From: Siphlonurus alternatus
Lineage: Eukaryota; Arthropoda; Insecta; Ephemeroptera; Siphlonuridae
Length of the DNA stretch: 64,000 nt
Direction of reading: 5' to 3'
Assembly: GCA_949825025.1 (NCBI GenBank)
Contig: OX463787.1
Coordinates: forward strand, 18,101,707 to 18,165,706
Numbering within the stretch: position 1 is the first letter of the stretch; the number at the start of each line of letters is the position of its first letter. Position numbers and translations under genes: made by a program. The notes under the pieces are model-generated. The model had not been told where the DNA came from. It saw only the letters and a list, made by a program, of their open reading frames with translations, and did not search any database. This document shows positions 20,978-36,268 of this stretch, in pieces.

Positions 20978-23059
20978 ATATATTTATTAATTTAATACAT
21001 AACATTTTCTAACAATATTATAATAAGTATAATTACAAATTATTTGATAGATGATGCAACAACCTCGCGAAGTGTCAAAACAATTTTTTGTTAATTGACG
21101 TCACGGTCAAATGTCAAATAAAAATCATTTAATGATAATAAAGAACGTCTCTCGTCGCCAGCCAGCCGAAACATACTTAATGGAGGCGCTCCGCTAGCAT
21201 CATTTGTTATGAAACTCCGCTCAAATTGTCTGTCCTCATCCTGGTAGCTATCTTTATATTAACTTTTTATTAGACTTCTTGATTTTCATCCTTTCTCAGT
21301 CAATTTCATCCATGAATAATCATTTGTTGTCTCACAATAATTTCACATTCACAACTTTTATTCTGCTCACTATCGGCTACAAGACTGTCACGTGAGGATT
21401 TAAATTCCTCTGTCATCTTATTAATGTTAGCACTAGCATGATCATTCCCCATTTTTGCATTCCACACCTCATAATCATTATTGACTATAAATCAACACAT
21501 TCCTTGCATGTAAACATTCCAATCATTACCTCATTTTCTTGCAAACCAAATTCCTATTCTCCTTCTAACTTTATTTATATAATTACAAAAAAAAAATACT
21601 ACATCGAATTTGGTTCATCTCTTGTTATTAATGGCCTTTTCTCAAAATTTTATCAATAAGAAAAAGCCTCTCGCCAGTCACACATTTTTACTTAAAGGTT
21701 AAAGTTAAAAAAAAAAAAAAATCAGTGCCAATTTGACCATTGTTTTAAGTCCACCAAATTAATTTGAAGAAAATCTGTTGTAGCGAATTTTTCGTCCAAA
21801 TTTCTCAGGTTAAGCCTTAAGCTACACATTTTTTGACCCCTGAAGAGACATTTTATTTTGTTCAAAGTTAGGATGAAAGAGACAAAATTTTTAATATTTA
21901 GAACTCAAAAGAAAAAGAGGAACCTCCTCATTTAGTCTCTAAAACAGTGCACTTAAGAAGAAAAAAATACGAAGAAAAAGAGAGAACGTGAATTAAAGAT
22001 GAAAATTATATCAATGCATGGGATTATATAAAAAATAATATTTAAAGTCAATATATATACAAATTTCTAACAGACATAATTAAAACGTGCGACAATATAC
22101 GTCCAAATAAAATGAAATTATTTTAAATTTCCCGCTATTAGCAGCCGAAAATAAAAAATTGCTGTAGGAATTCCAGCGATTTGTTTTCAAACAAAATTCA
22201 ATACTTGTACTTATAGTTACAATTTCACAAAAATTTAATTTTATTTTATCATAAATATAACAAAATGTGTATTTCCGGCTACTTCTGGAAGTAATTTCAA
22301 ATAAATTGACTATAACAATCAATCTAGTTACACACAACCTTGACTACAATACAAATACATATCAGTTAAATTAACATTATCATATTCCATCCGAAATAGC
22401 TGGAAATATTAATTTTGTGGCTCTCTTGTTTACGTAATTTAGTTTGACAAATAGTTTGAAACTTTACAGATTGGTTTGATGTAAAAATTTTGACTTATGT
22501 TTGCTAATCTAACGCTGAGATACGAATTTGAAGACCAGAAACCCTAAACTTCACGCTAATTCCATTAAGAAAATCATACTGGTTTGACTGTATTCTATTT
22601 TATCTAGCTGAATGACTTGCTGCTCTCCGGCATTGTTACTTCTGGTCTGTATGTCTGGATGATTTGATAATGTTAATATTAATAGGAAGTATATGGAGAT
22701 GTCAGCATAAGTAAATTAAGAACGTATCTTGAATACATTTTTTTATTTTTTTTTATTTGTCTTGCATTTTTTTATTTGAAATAATATTTAATTCTAGAAT
22801 AAAAAAGGTGTTTTTTGGTCACACGCTTTACCAAAACAGGCAGGGGGTCAAAACAACCCATGCTCTATTTAAATTACATGTTAAATAAAATAAGTTTTAT
22901 CATAATTTTTTTCTTACTAATTTTTTGTGGAATTATATTGCTGGGCTTCAATGTAAGGTTTACAAACTTGTCAAGATTCTTGAATAAATTGTTCCACTCC
23001 CAAATAAAAAGAATGTACACTTGGACATAAGCATTCCATTTAAAATGCTAACTGCACGT

Positions 23060-23585
<526 letters not shown>

Positions 23586-24742
23586 CTCTCTCTATTTTCT
23601 ATTGACGTCATAAAGACAAGTATGGACATTTGGTGGATTTTACCTGAGTGATTCTAAAAGTGTCATTGCTTTGATATCTGAGCTTTGCTACTGACTAAAG
23701 TACACGTGTAGTTGAGTCATACTGATTCTACAGAGGCTGTTTTCAATGCCACCTCTTGGTACTTTATGAGGTCAATTCTCTCTAGGATATTTGTTACTTA
23801 AAAAAAAAAACAGTTAAACAATTAAACCTGCATTCAATTTGATTTCTTCAACTGATTTCGAAAAATATATATATATATTTGTGCCTTATGTTAGTTCAAC
23901 TATTAAAATTATTGTAGGAAAAAAATTAGTTTGTAATTTACTATTTTTTTAATATATTTATTCAAACTCTATTGGGTGATTCTACTTACTATGTACACAC
24001 TTTTTTGAAACCGTGAAATTTCCTAAACATTTACTTGAAATATTTGCGATGCAAAATATTTCCAAAGAAAGTTGTTATATTTTAAGAAATTATTGCAGCA
24101 AATACGTTTTTTTTAATATTAATTAAATTATTTTATTTACTACCTTATATTTTGCTTTGTAAAACGATTTTTCATTTAAAATAAAATTAGAAAAATTTAT
24201 AGTTGCAACCCTGCCTCTTTGCTTCTATCCTTATCTTCCCAGCAACACAACTGTGACCCACACTGAGTCAGGTGATATCTGAAAAAGAAGAGATGAAAGT
24301 CACGTGATCTCTTGCCAGCTGAAATACTGCGATGCACGAGGGATGTGATTGAGCAAAATAGAAGGTCGAGAAACTATAATTAAAAAATGTAACAAATTAT
24401 TACTTTAGTTTGTTATAATATTCCTTTGCTCTGGAATTTACCTCAATGCACACTTTGCTGTATTCACTACTTATAATTTAATTAGACAGAGAACTTATAT
24501 ATATATAACATAAACATAAATAAAAAAAAACTAACAAACAAATTGAGTTAAGAACAGTATTACAAACAAGGTTGTTAGCAGAGACGACCCTTATATATTT
24601 TAGGGCTGAAACACGGAATGTATTATTATATAATTTATATGAATATAATTATACACATATGTATTTAATTTTATTTATTTTTATTTTATTATATTGCACC
24701 CCTGTCAATTTTTACATAAATATTTACATTATACAACAGAAT

Positions 24743-25067
24743 GAGAAGCTTTAATATTAACGACATAATTCTCTCAGCCAATGAAAATCTAGCGCGCGAA
24801 CTGCACGCGACGACATGTTCTATCAAGCTTCCTCTCCTTATACCCAGCGGTACCTGGTTTTTAATTTTTTTCGGTGGTTCTTATGAAGGGCAAGATTAAT
24901 AATTCATACGAGCCACGGGAAAGATCACTTTACACGACATAAAAAATATTCGAGATTTTGTGCAGCATAGAATTTGAATGAAAAAATAAATAAGATTTTT
25001 CTCCTAACAAACCTTATTGAGCGATGTCAGAATGCGGCGCTTCGGCATTTTTAAGTTGAAGCTTGTC
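24743..25067. mobile_element. 325-bp MITE inside tandem copy 1
   Basis: Ends GAGAAGCTTTAA and (complement) GACAAGCTTCAA. Copies 2 (30,730) and 3 (40,795) read straight through ...CAGAATTGAAAG or a close variant, giving the empty site. A 2-3 bp AT duplication is consistent. No transposase. Superfamily not assigned. Confidence 0.65.
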
Positions 25068-26080
25068 ATTGAAAGATAATTAAAACAACAAACAAATGAG
25101 GGTAAAAATAAAAATGAATCATGTTTGAAAATTCTTTGGGTAAGGACCAATATTGTAGCATTAAAGTGGCACCATGACACAAAAGTGGCATTGATCCAAA
25201 AAATTTAATACACAATAATAATTGGCCTATAGAGGCATTGTCAAACAAAATGTTATACATGTTCAATAAATTGATGATAGATAAAATTATATATAAATTA
25301 ATAATTTTATAAAATAATTATTTACTTACCATATGTAAAAAAAAAAAAAAAAAATAGAAGAATTTAAAATGAAAGATAAATGTTTAAGCAATATTATAAC
25401 AAAATTAAAATATAAAAATAAAAAGATAAAAAATATGTGCTTAATTACTGTAATGATCAGGATTCATTTGTGATATATTATATTGTTCTTAACTTACTTT
25501 CGCCTATTTTAATTATACACTAGAGTCAAGTTAATTAAATGGTCTTGAAATCAGTACCCGGAAGTAAGTAAAAGAATTTAAGTCCTTCTATTCGTATTTT
25601 CATTTTGAAAATATGACTATAAGTTTCAAACAAAAGTACTAACATGTTTGCAAATTTTAAGACTCAGACGACCAAGAACCTCTCGTTTCTAGCTATTTCC
25701 GGCAGAAATATTACATAAGTTTGACTGTAAGTGGTAATATTTTTTATCACGTGGTACACACATCTTCTTTGCAGACACAAAATGAAAAGTAAGATCAAAT
25801 TGCCAGCTGGACTTTCAATGACATAATTTTCCTCCTCCAACAAGCACTTCTTCTTGATCCCCAGCACAGTCAGTTACGTTTCAGTCGACTTTAATATGGT
25901 GCTTATGTGAATGTCGTGTCATTGAACTTGACAATGCATCAGCGATCTGAGGTAAGTGCTATATTATCTTGTAGAGTGTGCTATGAAGAGTCGGGTTTAA
26001 TGAAAAGTCTGATTAGTTATTAGATTTCTATTGAAAACGATAGACTACAAATTTAATTTTGATTATTTTCCTATATATGT

Positions 26081-29000
26081 GAAATTGTAGCGCTGAAATA
26101 GGAATAGAAAGGCTACAAACCTTACACTTCAAACTGCTTCCGGAGAGAGTATTTCGAAAATTTGACTGTAAACTGATACATCGAGAAAAAATTTAACAAA
26201 AAATATCGTAAGTCTATTACTGTTTGGAATGAATAAAGACAAAATATTTAATAGCATGGCTGAAAAAACAATTATATGATGTTATTGTAATTACCCCTAT
26301 AATAATATTGTTAAAAAATGTTTTGTATTAAATTTAAAAATAATGTTATATATACAGAATAAATATAATATATAATGTAAGGGTATTTTGCTTACTGCTA
26401 AAAAATTAGCTGAGCTGAGGGCTGAATTACCATAAATGAAATGTGCTGAACCGAGCCCACGGGGCCGTGGTAGGGTTCGTAGGTTGGATCTCTTGCGTGC
26501 CTTTGCAATGTTTGACAAGATTTGACTTTGTTTGTTACTGAATATTATTAATGATAGGTGGCAGTACTTGACTACCAGACTGATGCGACTTTAAGAATGC
26601 GAGAACAAAATGTCTTCCAAGAAATACTATTATATTTTACTTTACTTTTTATGTTGTCTTAATACTGATATATTATGCTTTGATAATACTATATATTATA
26701 TATATATATATATATTTCATATATATAATTTATTTATTAATATAATACATAACATTTTCTAACAATATTATAGAAAGTATAATTACAATTTATTCGATCG
26801 ATGATGCAACAATCTCTTGAAGTGTCAAAACAATTTTTTGTTAATTGAAGTCAGGGTCAAATGTCAAGTAAAAAACATTTAATGATAATCAAGAACGTCT
26901 CTCGTCACCAGCCAGCCGGGATTTACTTAATGGAGGCGCTCCACTAGCATCATTTGTCATGAAACTCCGCTCAAAATGTCTGTCCTCATCCTGGTAGCTA
27001 TCGTTTTCCTAACTTTTTATTAAACTTCTTGATTTTCATCCTTTCTCAGTCAATTTGATCCATGAATAATCATTTGTCGTCTCACTATAATTTCACAATC
27101 ACAACTTTTATCCTGCTCACTATCGGCTACAAGACTGTCACGTGATGATTTAAATTCCTGTGTCATCTTATTAATGTTTACACTAGCATAATCATTCCCC
27201 ATTTTTGCATTCCACACCTCATAATCATAATTGACCATAAATCAACACATTCCTTGCATGGTAACATTTCCGTCATCACCTCTTTATTTTGCAAACCAAA
27301 TTGCTATCCTCCTTCTAACTTTAATTGTATAATTACAAAAAAAAAACTACATCGAATTTGTTTCATGGCTTGTTAATAATGGCATATTTTCAAAAATTTG
27401 TCAACTAATTTTTGTGAATTTGCAAAGTTAAAATGTTAATCAAAGAAGTCTATGTTTAACAGCCGATCGGTGTTATCTTTAACTTAAATTTGTCTATTTC
27501 AATATATTTTGCACAATTTTAGAGAAAATCTGAAAAAAAGAGCAAAATTACGTCTTCTTTCCTCTTTTTGAACATACAATTTTAGAAATATTGTCTTCAT
27601 TTCACACTCACTTTGAGCAAAGAGGAAATAAGATGTGTTTTAGAGGTAAAAAGATTACGTTAGAACGTGTACAGGATGAGTTGAAGACTTCATTTTTCAT
27701 CTAGGATAAATTTTCAAATAACCTATTTTTACCTCCTAAAAACTTAGGATTAAAGCATATTTATTTGATTAGGATGACACTTACTTAAAAATTAAACCAA
27801 AGCAGGAAAAGTACGTCTTCAAATCATAATATACACGTCTTAAGGTATAACTTAGGAATTTGTCTGTCAAGGTCAAGAGGCGTGGCATTACTGGCAACAC
27901 TGTTGAAATAGTATTGCGGATAATTTTGATAGAAGGGCTAGTTACAACAGTACTTGAGAGCGTTCCCACAATTCTCATCCCAAATGGAAAACATTCATCG
28001 CCCCTGTTCGAAACATATGAAAACGATTCAGAAAAATAATTTAACAAATTCGGTTTCAGTAAAAAAGAAGTAAAAGAATCTGTTGCATAGTTTTTTTTTG
28101 CAATGCTTATTAACAAATTTGACATTGGAAGAATACAAAATTCTTATTTAAATAATACATTAATTATAATTAAAACAAAGGGTTAAAATTTCGAAAAAAT
28201 TCAGAGCCGATTTGATCTTTGTTGTAAGTCCACCAAACTAATTTGAAGAAAAATTTGTTGTAGCGAATTTTTCGTCCAAATTTCTCAGGTTAAGCGTTAA
28301 GCTAAACATTTTTTGATCCCTGAAGAGACATTTTATTATGTTCAAAGTTAGGATGAAAGAGACAAAATTTTTAAGATTTAGAAGTCAAAAGAAAAAGAGG
28401 AACCTCATCATTTTGTCTCTAAAAGAGTGCACTAAAGAAGAAAAAAAATTCGAAGAAAAAGAGAGAACGTGTATTTAAGATGAAAATTATTTCAATGCAT
28501 GGGATTATATAAAAAATAATATTTAAACCCAATATATTTACAAATTTCTAACAGACATAATTAAAACTTGCGATAATATACGTCCAAGTAAAGTGAAATT
28601 ATTTTAAGTTTCACGGGGTTAGCAGCTGGATATAAAAAAATTGCTGTAGGAATTCCAGCGATGTGATTTCAAGCAAAATTCAGTATTTGTCTTATAGTTA
28701 CAATTTCACAAAAATTTAATTTTATTCAATCATAAATATAACAAAATATGCACTTCCGGCTACTTCTGGAAGTAATTTCAAATAAATTGACTATAACAAT
28801 CAATCTAGTTACACACAAACTTGACTACAATACAAATACATATCAGTTAAATTAGTATTATCATATTCCATCCGGAATAGCCGAAATTATTAATTTTGTG
28901 GCTCTCTTGTTTACTTAATTTAGTTTGACAAATAGTTTGACACTTTACAGATTGGTTTGATGTAAAAATTCTGACTTATGTTTGCTAATCTAACGCTGAG

Positions 29001-29574
29001 ATACGAATTTGAAGACCAGAAATCCTAAACTTCACGCTAATTCCATTAAGAAAATCATACTAGTTTTACTGTATTATAATTTATCTAGCTGAATGACTTG
29101 CTGCTCTCCGGCATTGTTACTTCCGGTCTGCATGTCTGGATGATTTGATAATGTTAATCTTAATAGGAAGTATATGGAGATGTCAGCATAAGTAAATTAA
29201 GAACGAATCTTGAATATATTTTTTATTTTTTTTTATTTGTCTTGCATTTTTTTACTTGAAAAAATATTTAACGCTAGCATAAAAAAGGTATTTTTGGGTC
29301 ACACGCTTTACCAAAACAGGGAGGGGGTCAAAACAAACCATGCTCTATTTAAATTACATGTTAAATAAAATAAGTTTTATCATAATTTTTTTCTTACAAA
29401 CTTTTTGTGGAATTATATTGCTGGGCTTCAATTTAAGGTTTACAAACTTTTCAAGATTCTTGAATATATTATTCCTCTCCCAAATAAAAAGAACGTACAC
29501 TTGGACATTAGCATTCCTTTTAAAATACTAGCTGCATGTCTCTCTCACTTTTTCTGTCTTCTACTCCTCTCTGC

Positions 29575-29669
<95 letters not shown>

Positions 29670-29672
29670 CTT

Positions 29673-29722
<50 letters not shown>

Positions 29723-31701
29723 TCTCTCTCTCTCTTCAACTCCACCCTCTCTCTCTATTTTCTATTCTTTCTAGAATATTTGTTATTTTTAAAAAAAGCA
29801 GTTAAACAATTAAACCTGCAAATCAATATGATTTCTTCAACTGATTTCATGAAAATATATATTTTTGTGCCTTAAGTTAGTTCAACTATTAAAATTATTG
29901 AAGATAAAAAATTAGTTCGTAATTTACTATTTTTTGAATATATTTATTCAAACTCTATTGGGTGATTCTACTTACTATGTACACACTTTTTTGAAACCGT
30001 GAAATTTCCTAAACACTTACTTAAGTAATTTGCCATGCAAAATATTTCAAAAGAACGTTGATAAATTTTAAGTAATTAATGCAGAAAAATAAGTTTTTTT
30101 TTATTATTAATAAAATTATTTTATTTACTCCCTTATATTTTGCTTTGTAAAACAATTTTGCATTTAAAATAAAATTAGATTATTTTATAGTTTTAACTCT
30201 GCCTCATTGCCTCTATCCTTATCTGCCCAGCAACACAACTCTGACCCGCACTGAGTCACGTGATATCTGAGAAAGAAGAGATGAAAGTCACGTGATCTCT
30301 TGCCAGCTGAAATACTGCGATGCTCGAGGGATGTGATTGAGCAAAATAGAAGGTCGAGAAACTATAATTAAAAAATGTAACAAATTATTACTTTAGTTTG
30401 TTATAATATTCCTTTGCTCTGGATTTACTTCAATACACACTTTGCTGTATTCAATACTTATAATTATAATTAGACAGAGAACTTCTATATATATAACAAA
30501 AACATAAATAAAAAACAAAAAAAAAACAAATTGAGTTAAGAACAGTATTACAAACAAGGTTGTTAGCAGAGACGACCCGCATATATTTTAGAGCTGAAAC
30601 ACGGAATGTATTGTTATATAATTTATATGTATATAATTTTACACATATGTATTTAATTTTATTTATTTTAATTTTTTTTTTATTGCACCCATGTCAATTT
30701 TTACATATATATTTACATTATACAACAGAATTGAAAGAAAAATAAAACAACAAACAAAAGAATGTAGAAATAAAAATTGCTCATGTTTGAAAATTCTTTT
30801 GTTAAGGACCAATATTGTAGCATTAAAGTGGCACCATGACACAAAAGTGGCATTGATCCAAAAAATTTAATACACAATATTAATTGGCATATAGAGGCAT
30901 AGTCAAACAAAATGTTATACATGTTTAATAAATTGATGATAGTTAGAATTATATATAATTTAATAATTTTATAAAAAAATTATTTATTTGCCATAAGTAA
31001 AAAAAAAAAAAATTAGAAGAATTTAAAATGTATGATAAAAGTTTGAGCAAAATTATAATATAAAAAATTAAAAGATAAAAAATATGTGTTTTATTACTGT
31101 AATGATCAGGATTCATTTGAGATTTATTATATTCTTCTCAACTTACTTTCGCCTATTTTAATTATACACTACAGTCAAGTTAATTAAATGGTCTTGAAAT
31201 CAGTACCCGGAAGTAAGTAAAAGAATTTAAGTCCTTATATTCGAATTTTAATTTCGAAAATATGACTATAAGTTTAAAACAAACGAACTAAATGTTTTAA
31301 GGCTCAGACGACCAAGAACCTCTCGTTTCTAGCTATTTCCGGCAGAAATATTACATAAGTTTGACTGTAAGTGATAATATTTTTTATCACGTGCTACACA
31401 CATGTTCATTGCAGACACAAAAAGAAAAGTAAGATCAAATTGGGAGCTGGACTTTCAACGACATAATTTTCCTCCTCCAACAAGCACATCCTCTTGATCC
31501 CCAGCACAGTCAGTTGCGTATCAGTCGACTTAAATATGGTGCTTATGTGAATGTCGTGTCATTGAATTTGACAATATATCAGCGTTCTGAGGTAAGTGCT
31601 ATATTATCTTGTAGAGTGTGTTATGAAGAGTCTGATTAGTTATTAGATTTCTATTGAAAACGATAGACTACAAATTTAATTTTGATTATTTTCCTATTTA
31701 T
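26081..31701. repeat. tandem unit copy 2 (~5.6 kb)
   Basis: Collinear with copy 1 by eye at high identity. It keeps the ~780 bp segment missing from copy 1 (27,400-28,190). It has a unique ~270-bp stretch at about 26,370-26,640 in place of the long (AT)n, and a pure (CT)n tract (29,565-29,755) without the CTCCCT expansion. Confidence 0.85.
29560..29755. repeat. (CT)n microsatellite
   Basis: Homologous to the tracts at 23,060-23,585 and 39,404-39,825 but composed of CT only. Confidence 0.95.
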
Positions 31702-31967
31702 GTGAAAGTGTAGCGCTAAAATATGAATAGAAAGGCACAAACCTTACACTTCCGACTGCTTCCATAGAGAGTATTTCGAAAATTTGACTGTAAACTGATA
31801 CATCGAGAAACAACTTAACAAAAAATATCGCAAGTCTATTACTGTTTGGAATGCATAAAGACGAAATATTTAATGGCATGGCAGAGAAAACAATTATATG
31901 ATGTAATTGTAATTACCCCTATAATAAAATTGTTTAAAAAATGTTTTGTATTATAATTAAATATAAT

Positions 31968-31973
31968 GTTATA

Positions 31974-32045
<72 letters not shown>
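31968..32045. repeat. (AT)n microsatellite
   Basis: Copy-3 equivalent of 20,848-20,973. Confidence 0.93.
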
Positions 32046-32049
<4 letters not shown>

Positions 32050-32789
32050 CTTCATGTATATAATTTATTTATTAATATAATACATAACATTTTCTAACAA
32101 TATTATAATAAGTATAATTACAATTTATTCGATTGATGATGCAACAACCTCATGAAGTGTCAAAACAATTGTTTGTTAATTGACGTCACGGTCAAATGTC
32201 AAGTAAAAAACATTTAATGATAATCAAAACCGTCACTCTTCGCCAGCCAGCCGGAACTTACTTAATGGAAGCGCTCCGCTAGCATCATTTGTCATGAAAC
32301 TACGCTCAAATTGTCTGTCCTCATCCTGTTAGCTATCTTTATCCTAACTTTTTATTCAACTTCTTGATTTTTATCGTTTTCCAGTCAGTTTGATCCATTA
32401 ATAGTCATTTGATGTCTCACAATAATTTCACAATCACAACTTTTATCCTGCTTACTATTGGCTACAAGACTGTCACGTGATGATTTAAATTCCTGTGTCA
32501 TCTTATCAATGTTAGCGCTAGCATAATCATTCCCCATTTTTGCATTCCACACCTCATAATCATACTTGACCATAAATCAACACATTGCTTGCATGTAAAC
32601 ATTCCCATCATCACCTCTTTATCTTGCAAACCAAATTCCTATCCTATTTCTAACTTAAATTAAATAATTACAAAAAAAAAAATACATCGAATTTGGTTCA
32701 TCGCTTGTTAATGATGGCCTATTCTCAAAATTTTATCAAGAAGAAAAATCCTCTTGCCAGTCACATATTTTTACTTATAGTTCAAAGTT

Positions 32790-33783
32790 AACAAGTGCTT
32801 TGGTGCATTGTCGCTATTGGCCTATTATCAAAAATGTATCAAGAAGAAGTAACCACTTGCTATTCACGTACATCTGTCTACAGTCAAATTTAACTAACGT
32901 TCCTCTTACCGTTTATAGTTAAAAGTTTCTATTACTTATTTGAGATGAATTAGGAAGATGATTATCATTATTTATGATACTTCAAAATGTACCACAACAA
33001 TAAGAATTAGAAGTTTGTTAGAATTGTTACCCGAAGGGAAAATTTTCACCCTTAGCCATATTTTTTTTTTAATGTATATATCCTGGACAGACTATTGTTA
33101 AGATGTTATTGTAGCTAGATTACGGAAGATAAATGCATGGTTCATTTATACACTCAAGCACTGCAGCCACAGACCAAGGTCCAGATCGTTGCAAGGCTGT
33201 CACCTCCTTCCCGAATCACATCGAGCAACAGCAGTCACGATGCGAATCACATGTTCGAGTCAGCCGCTTAGATCTTAGATGTATAAATAGTGGCCGCTAG
33301 AGCGCATGTTGGAGTGTCGAGTATGATTTTTTGCTCTAAAAAAAGAGGATATTTATGTTACACCTTGTGAATATTTTCTCAATAACTGTTAAAATTATGA
33401 ATTTAAAACAATTTACTCCTAATCTCTCATTTAGGGTTTTTCTGATAATGAATCAATAACTCATTTTCCTTTAAAAAAAAAATTAAAGCCAACAGAGCAT
33501 CGATTATTTATTTTAAATAAGTTTAGAGTAGACGGGGGGAACACGACAAAAATCAGTTGATTCGAACCATCTATTGAAAATTTCTGCACGTAATCTCAAA
33601 TCAAATTCACTGTAGTTGATGTTAGATGTGATCAGCTCTGACCTTGATATTGATTTGAAGATCAATGTCTAGAGATGAAGCAAACACTTCGTAATAAAAT
33701 GTATGCACTGTAGTTCTGAGTATCTTTTATTTATATAATTTTATAATTTTTATAATTTAAATAAATTTTTATTTTATTTTTGA
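32790..33783. other. unassigned inserted sequence in copy 3
   Basis: The first part repeats the end of the unit once more (GGCCTATTATCAAAAATGTATCAAGAAGAAG resembles 32,716-32,745), a local duplication. 33,000-33,330 is somewhat GC-richer (CACTGCAGCCACAGACC...) but has no recognisable gene or element. Confidence 0.4.
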
Positions 33784-34465
33784 TTTATTTATTTATTTCA
33801 CTCAATACATATATATTTATAACATATAAAAAAATCAAAATAGAGTGAGGATAACATACAAAGCGTAGAAACACTCTATCACCAAAGTGGCAGTTATCTT
33901 ATATTAATTAATTAATTAATTAATTAATTACAACAAATATATTTTAAACCTAAAGGGTGTAAGTCAAAGAGGAAAAAAAAATAAAAATAAAGTTACAAAA
34001 TAACAAATAAATGTTAATGATTTCAATAAAACTCTTTAACAGCATTAGCAAACTCTTAACCGGTTGTTAACTTAATATTTGGCGGGCGATGGTTTCATTC
34101 TAAAACTGATCTACAAACAAAGCCATTTTTATACAGATTGATTCTAGTTTTTGGAGCCAAGAGTAAGACAGCTCACTCTTGACTTCTAATGGGTCTCCCT
34201 TGAATCACAACATCAGTAATTTGCAGATCACTTTGCAGAGAATTTGCAGATAATTATTGGTGGTTGATCATATAATAATTATGCATGGGTTTTACACCTT
34301 TTTCATACCACCGTTTGTGTTATGTATTCATATATATATTTTTTTTTATAATGTATTTATTTATTTTTGTTCTTAAGTCATCTCTTGTTTCGTTGTTGTT
34401 TGTTTTTTGTTTTTTTTTCATGTCTTTCCCCCCATTCTTTTGTATTACTTAACCCAATAAATAAA

Positions 34466-34500
<35 letters not shown>
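33784..34500. mobile_element. LINE 3' end remnants
   Basis: Left edge: TTTATTTATTTATTT at 33,784 followed by AT-rich sequence, the - strand (TAAA)n-tailed pattern also seen at 3,519. Right edge: + strand CCCAATAAATAAAT then (ATT)n at 34,464-34,500, a + strand tail. No coding part is readable; two remnants of opposite orientation are inferred. A (TTAA)n run lies at about 33,905-33,930. Confidence 0.4.
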
Positions 34501-34501
<1 letters not shown>

Positions 34502-34853
34502 CAGTGTGACTTAGCTGATTGACACTTTTCAAAAAATATTAGGTCCATGACTTTGAAATACTCTTTGATAGGAGTAATGTTTTTTGTATTTGGTGGATTT
34601 CTTTTTTATATGAATTTTAAAGCTTTCTTCTCAATTTGTTCAAATTTTTTTCAAATTTTCTAAGGATGAGGATTGCCATGCTGGAGCCCCACCCCGTAAG
34701 TGATAATAGATCTTATTAACATAACATCTATTATTATTATTGTCTTTTTCTTGCTTTTTTCTTCATAAGCACTAACACCGGGCTCAATCAAGCCAAGGTG
34801 CAGGAGCCCGTACCAAACATTGAGAGGGGATTGCGGGTACACATGCGGGGGTG

Positions 34854-35309
34854 CTACAAGCTCAAAACCTTGCACACAATGTTAGCCGTGCCAAGAATAG
34901 CAGCCTTCTGCATGACATGCATGTGGTATTCTTTGAGAGCCAACTTCTCTCTGGCACATGAACAGTCTTTTGTCACAAGACCGTTATTAGAGATCACAAC
35001 TGGACCCACATCAACACTACGGAGCTTGTACTTGTCTTTGAGCTCGACAGCAAGTGGCTGGTACTTGCGCTTTTTTTCCGCAACTGTGGTCACAAGATTC
35101 TCGTCCAGCGGGACAGCAATGTCGACAGTAACTGCTGTTCGAGCATTCTTGTCGAAGAGAACAAGATCAGGTCTGTTTGCTTCAACAGCTCTATCTGTGG
35201 TGATGGCAGAATCCCACAGGATTTTTGCATCCTGATTACGGACAACTTGTTCCGGCTTGCACTTATAGTACGGAACCTCTGTCTCAATGAGACCAACTTT
35301 CTTGGCCAA
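34854..35309 (-). pseudogene. restriction-like endonuclease domain of the R2-like LINE
   Basis: A 151-codon frame. RPD at residues 46-48 and the Asp at residue 63 (TVDIAVP) fit the nuclease core. LKDKYKLRSVDVGPVVI and MQKAAILGTANIVCKVLSL at the C-terminus match the conserved ending of this LINE group. It would cleave target DNA next to the RT. Nothing indicates the copy is active. Confidence 0.75.
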
Positions 35310-35347
35310 AGCTTGATGTACAACTTTGGCAACAGAATTGTGGCGCT

Positions 35348-36058
35348 CTAAGTACTATTTTGGAGCAAGCACTGGACAGCCCCCAGTGACGTGCTGAATG
35401 GACTCGTTAGCCTGTTGGCAAAGACGACACCGGTCACTGATGTTGACTTTGAGGATGTGTCGCTCATGCGCCCTAATCCTGATGATCTGATCCTGTATGG
35501 CCCAGACAAAGCCCTCTGTCTTCGCAAACAACTCACTTGTCCGCTGTCACTCAGTGGAACTCTTGGTGTCCACCTGATCCGAAGACAACGCTGCAGCAAA
35601 CCGACCATGCAATGCTTTTGTTGACGACACCAAAACTCGGTCAGCCTGGGTTCTAATGGCAGGCTGAAACTCTTGCTCACTCAAATGTAGCGGAGTGTAG
35701 CCACGGTCCTGGTTGCAAATAGCTGCATGCAACCCACCACCACATGACACAAAGTACTGCCGAAGTTTCAACTCCTGCTGACGACACATCATCTCCATGC
35801 TCAGCAAATTCTTGCAAGTACATGACGTGAAAGGTTCAGTCTCTCGACTGAGCTCCTCGGGTGATGTATCCTGTGCTTCGTGAGGGTGGTTCTCACATTT
35901 CTATCAAAAGCTTGCAGTGACGTCTCCGACCACCTGACGACACCAAACGTATATCCAGCCACAGGGATAGCCCACGTATTACTCGCAGTAATCTTGTTCC
36001 TCGCACTGACAAAATACTTGCAAAACTTGTCGACTCGAGACAGAAATTTTTTCTCCCG

Positions 36059-36097
<39 letters not shown>

Positions 36098-36268
36098 TTT
36101 TTTTTTTTTTGTGAGACACTTCTGGATTGCCCTGGTCATAGAACAGACCCAGCAGTGCCTCGTTTTTTGCCCAACAATGCCCTTTTGGAGTGCCAGACTT
36201 TCGGCCACGGTGAGACCCAGCCTCCACGGAATCACACCCGTAGGACCCGGGTCTATTACCCCGAGCAT
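35348..36268 (-). pseudogene. R2-like LINE: post-RT thumb and CCHC zinc motif
   Basis: Frames 35801-36268, 35547-35807 and 35348-35680 overlap and must be joined by frameshifts. The first contains an Asn run caused by an (AAT)n microsatellite at 36,061-36,097 and a poly(A) next to it. That may be an insertion, or the tail of a separate retroposed copy. The last frame (with a stop before YLERH) carries the CCHC motif at 35,376-35,429. Confidence 0.65.

Noticed and set aside
25066..25266. - strand frame shared with 30,713-30,922 (SMPLLCHGATLML)
   Set aside because: The copy-3 equivalent has a 10-bp deletion and is frameshifted; no family resemblance. Treated as chance openness in a duplicated unit.
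27050..27238. 62-codon - strand frame also open at 32,385-32,573
   Set aside because: Comparing the two copies I count about 12 base changes giving 8 amino-acid changes, no sign of purifying selection, and copy 1 (21,300-21,480) has lost the ATG.
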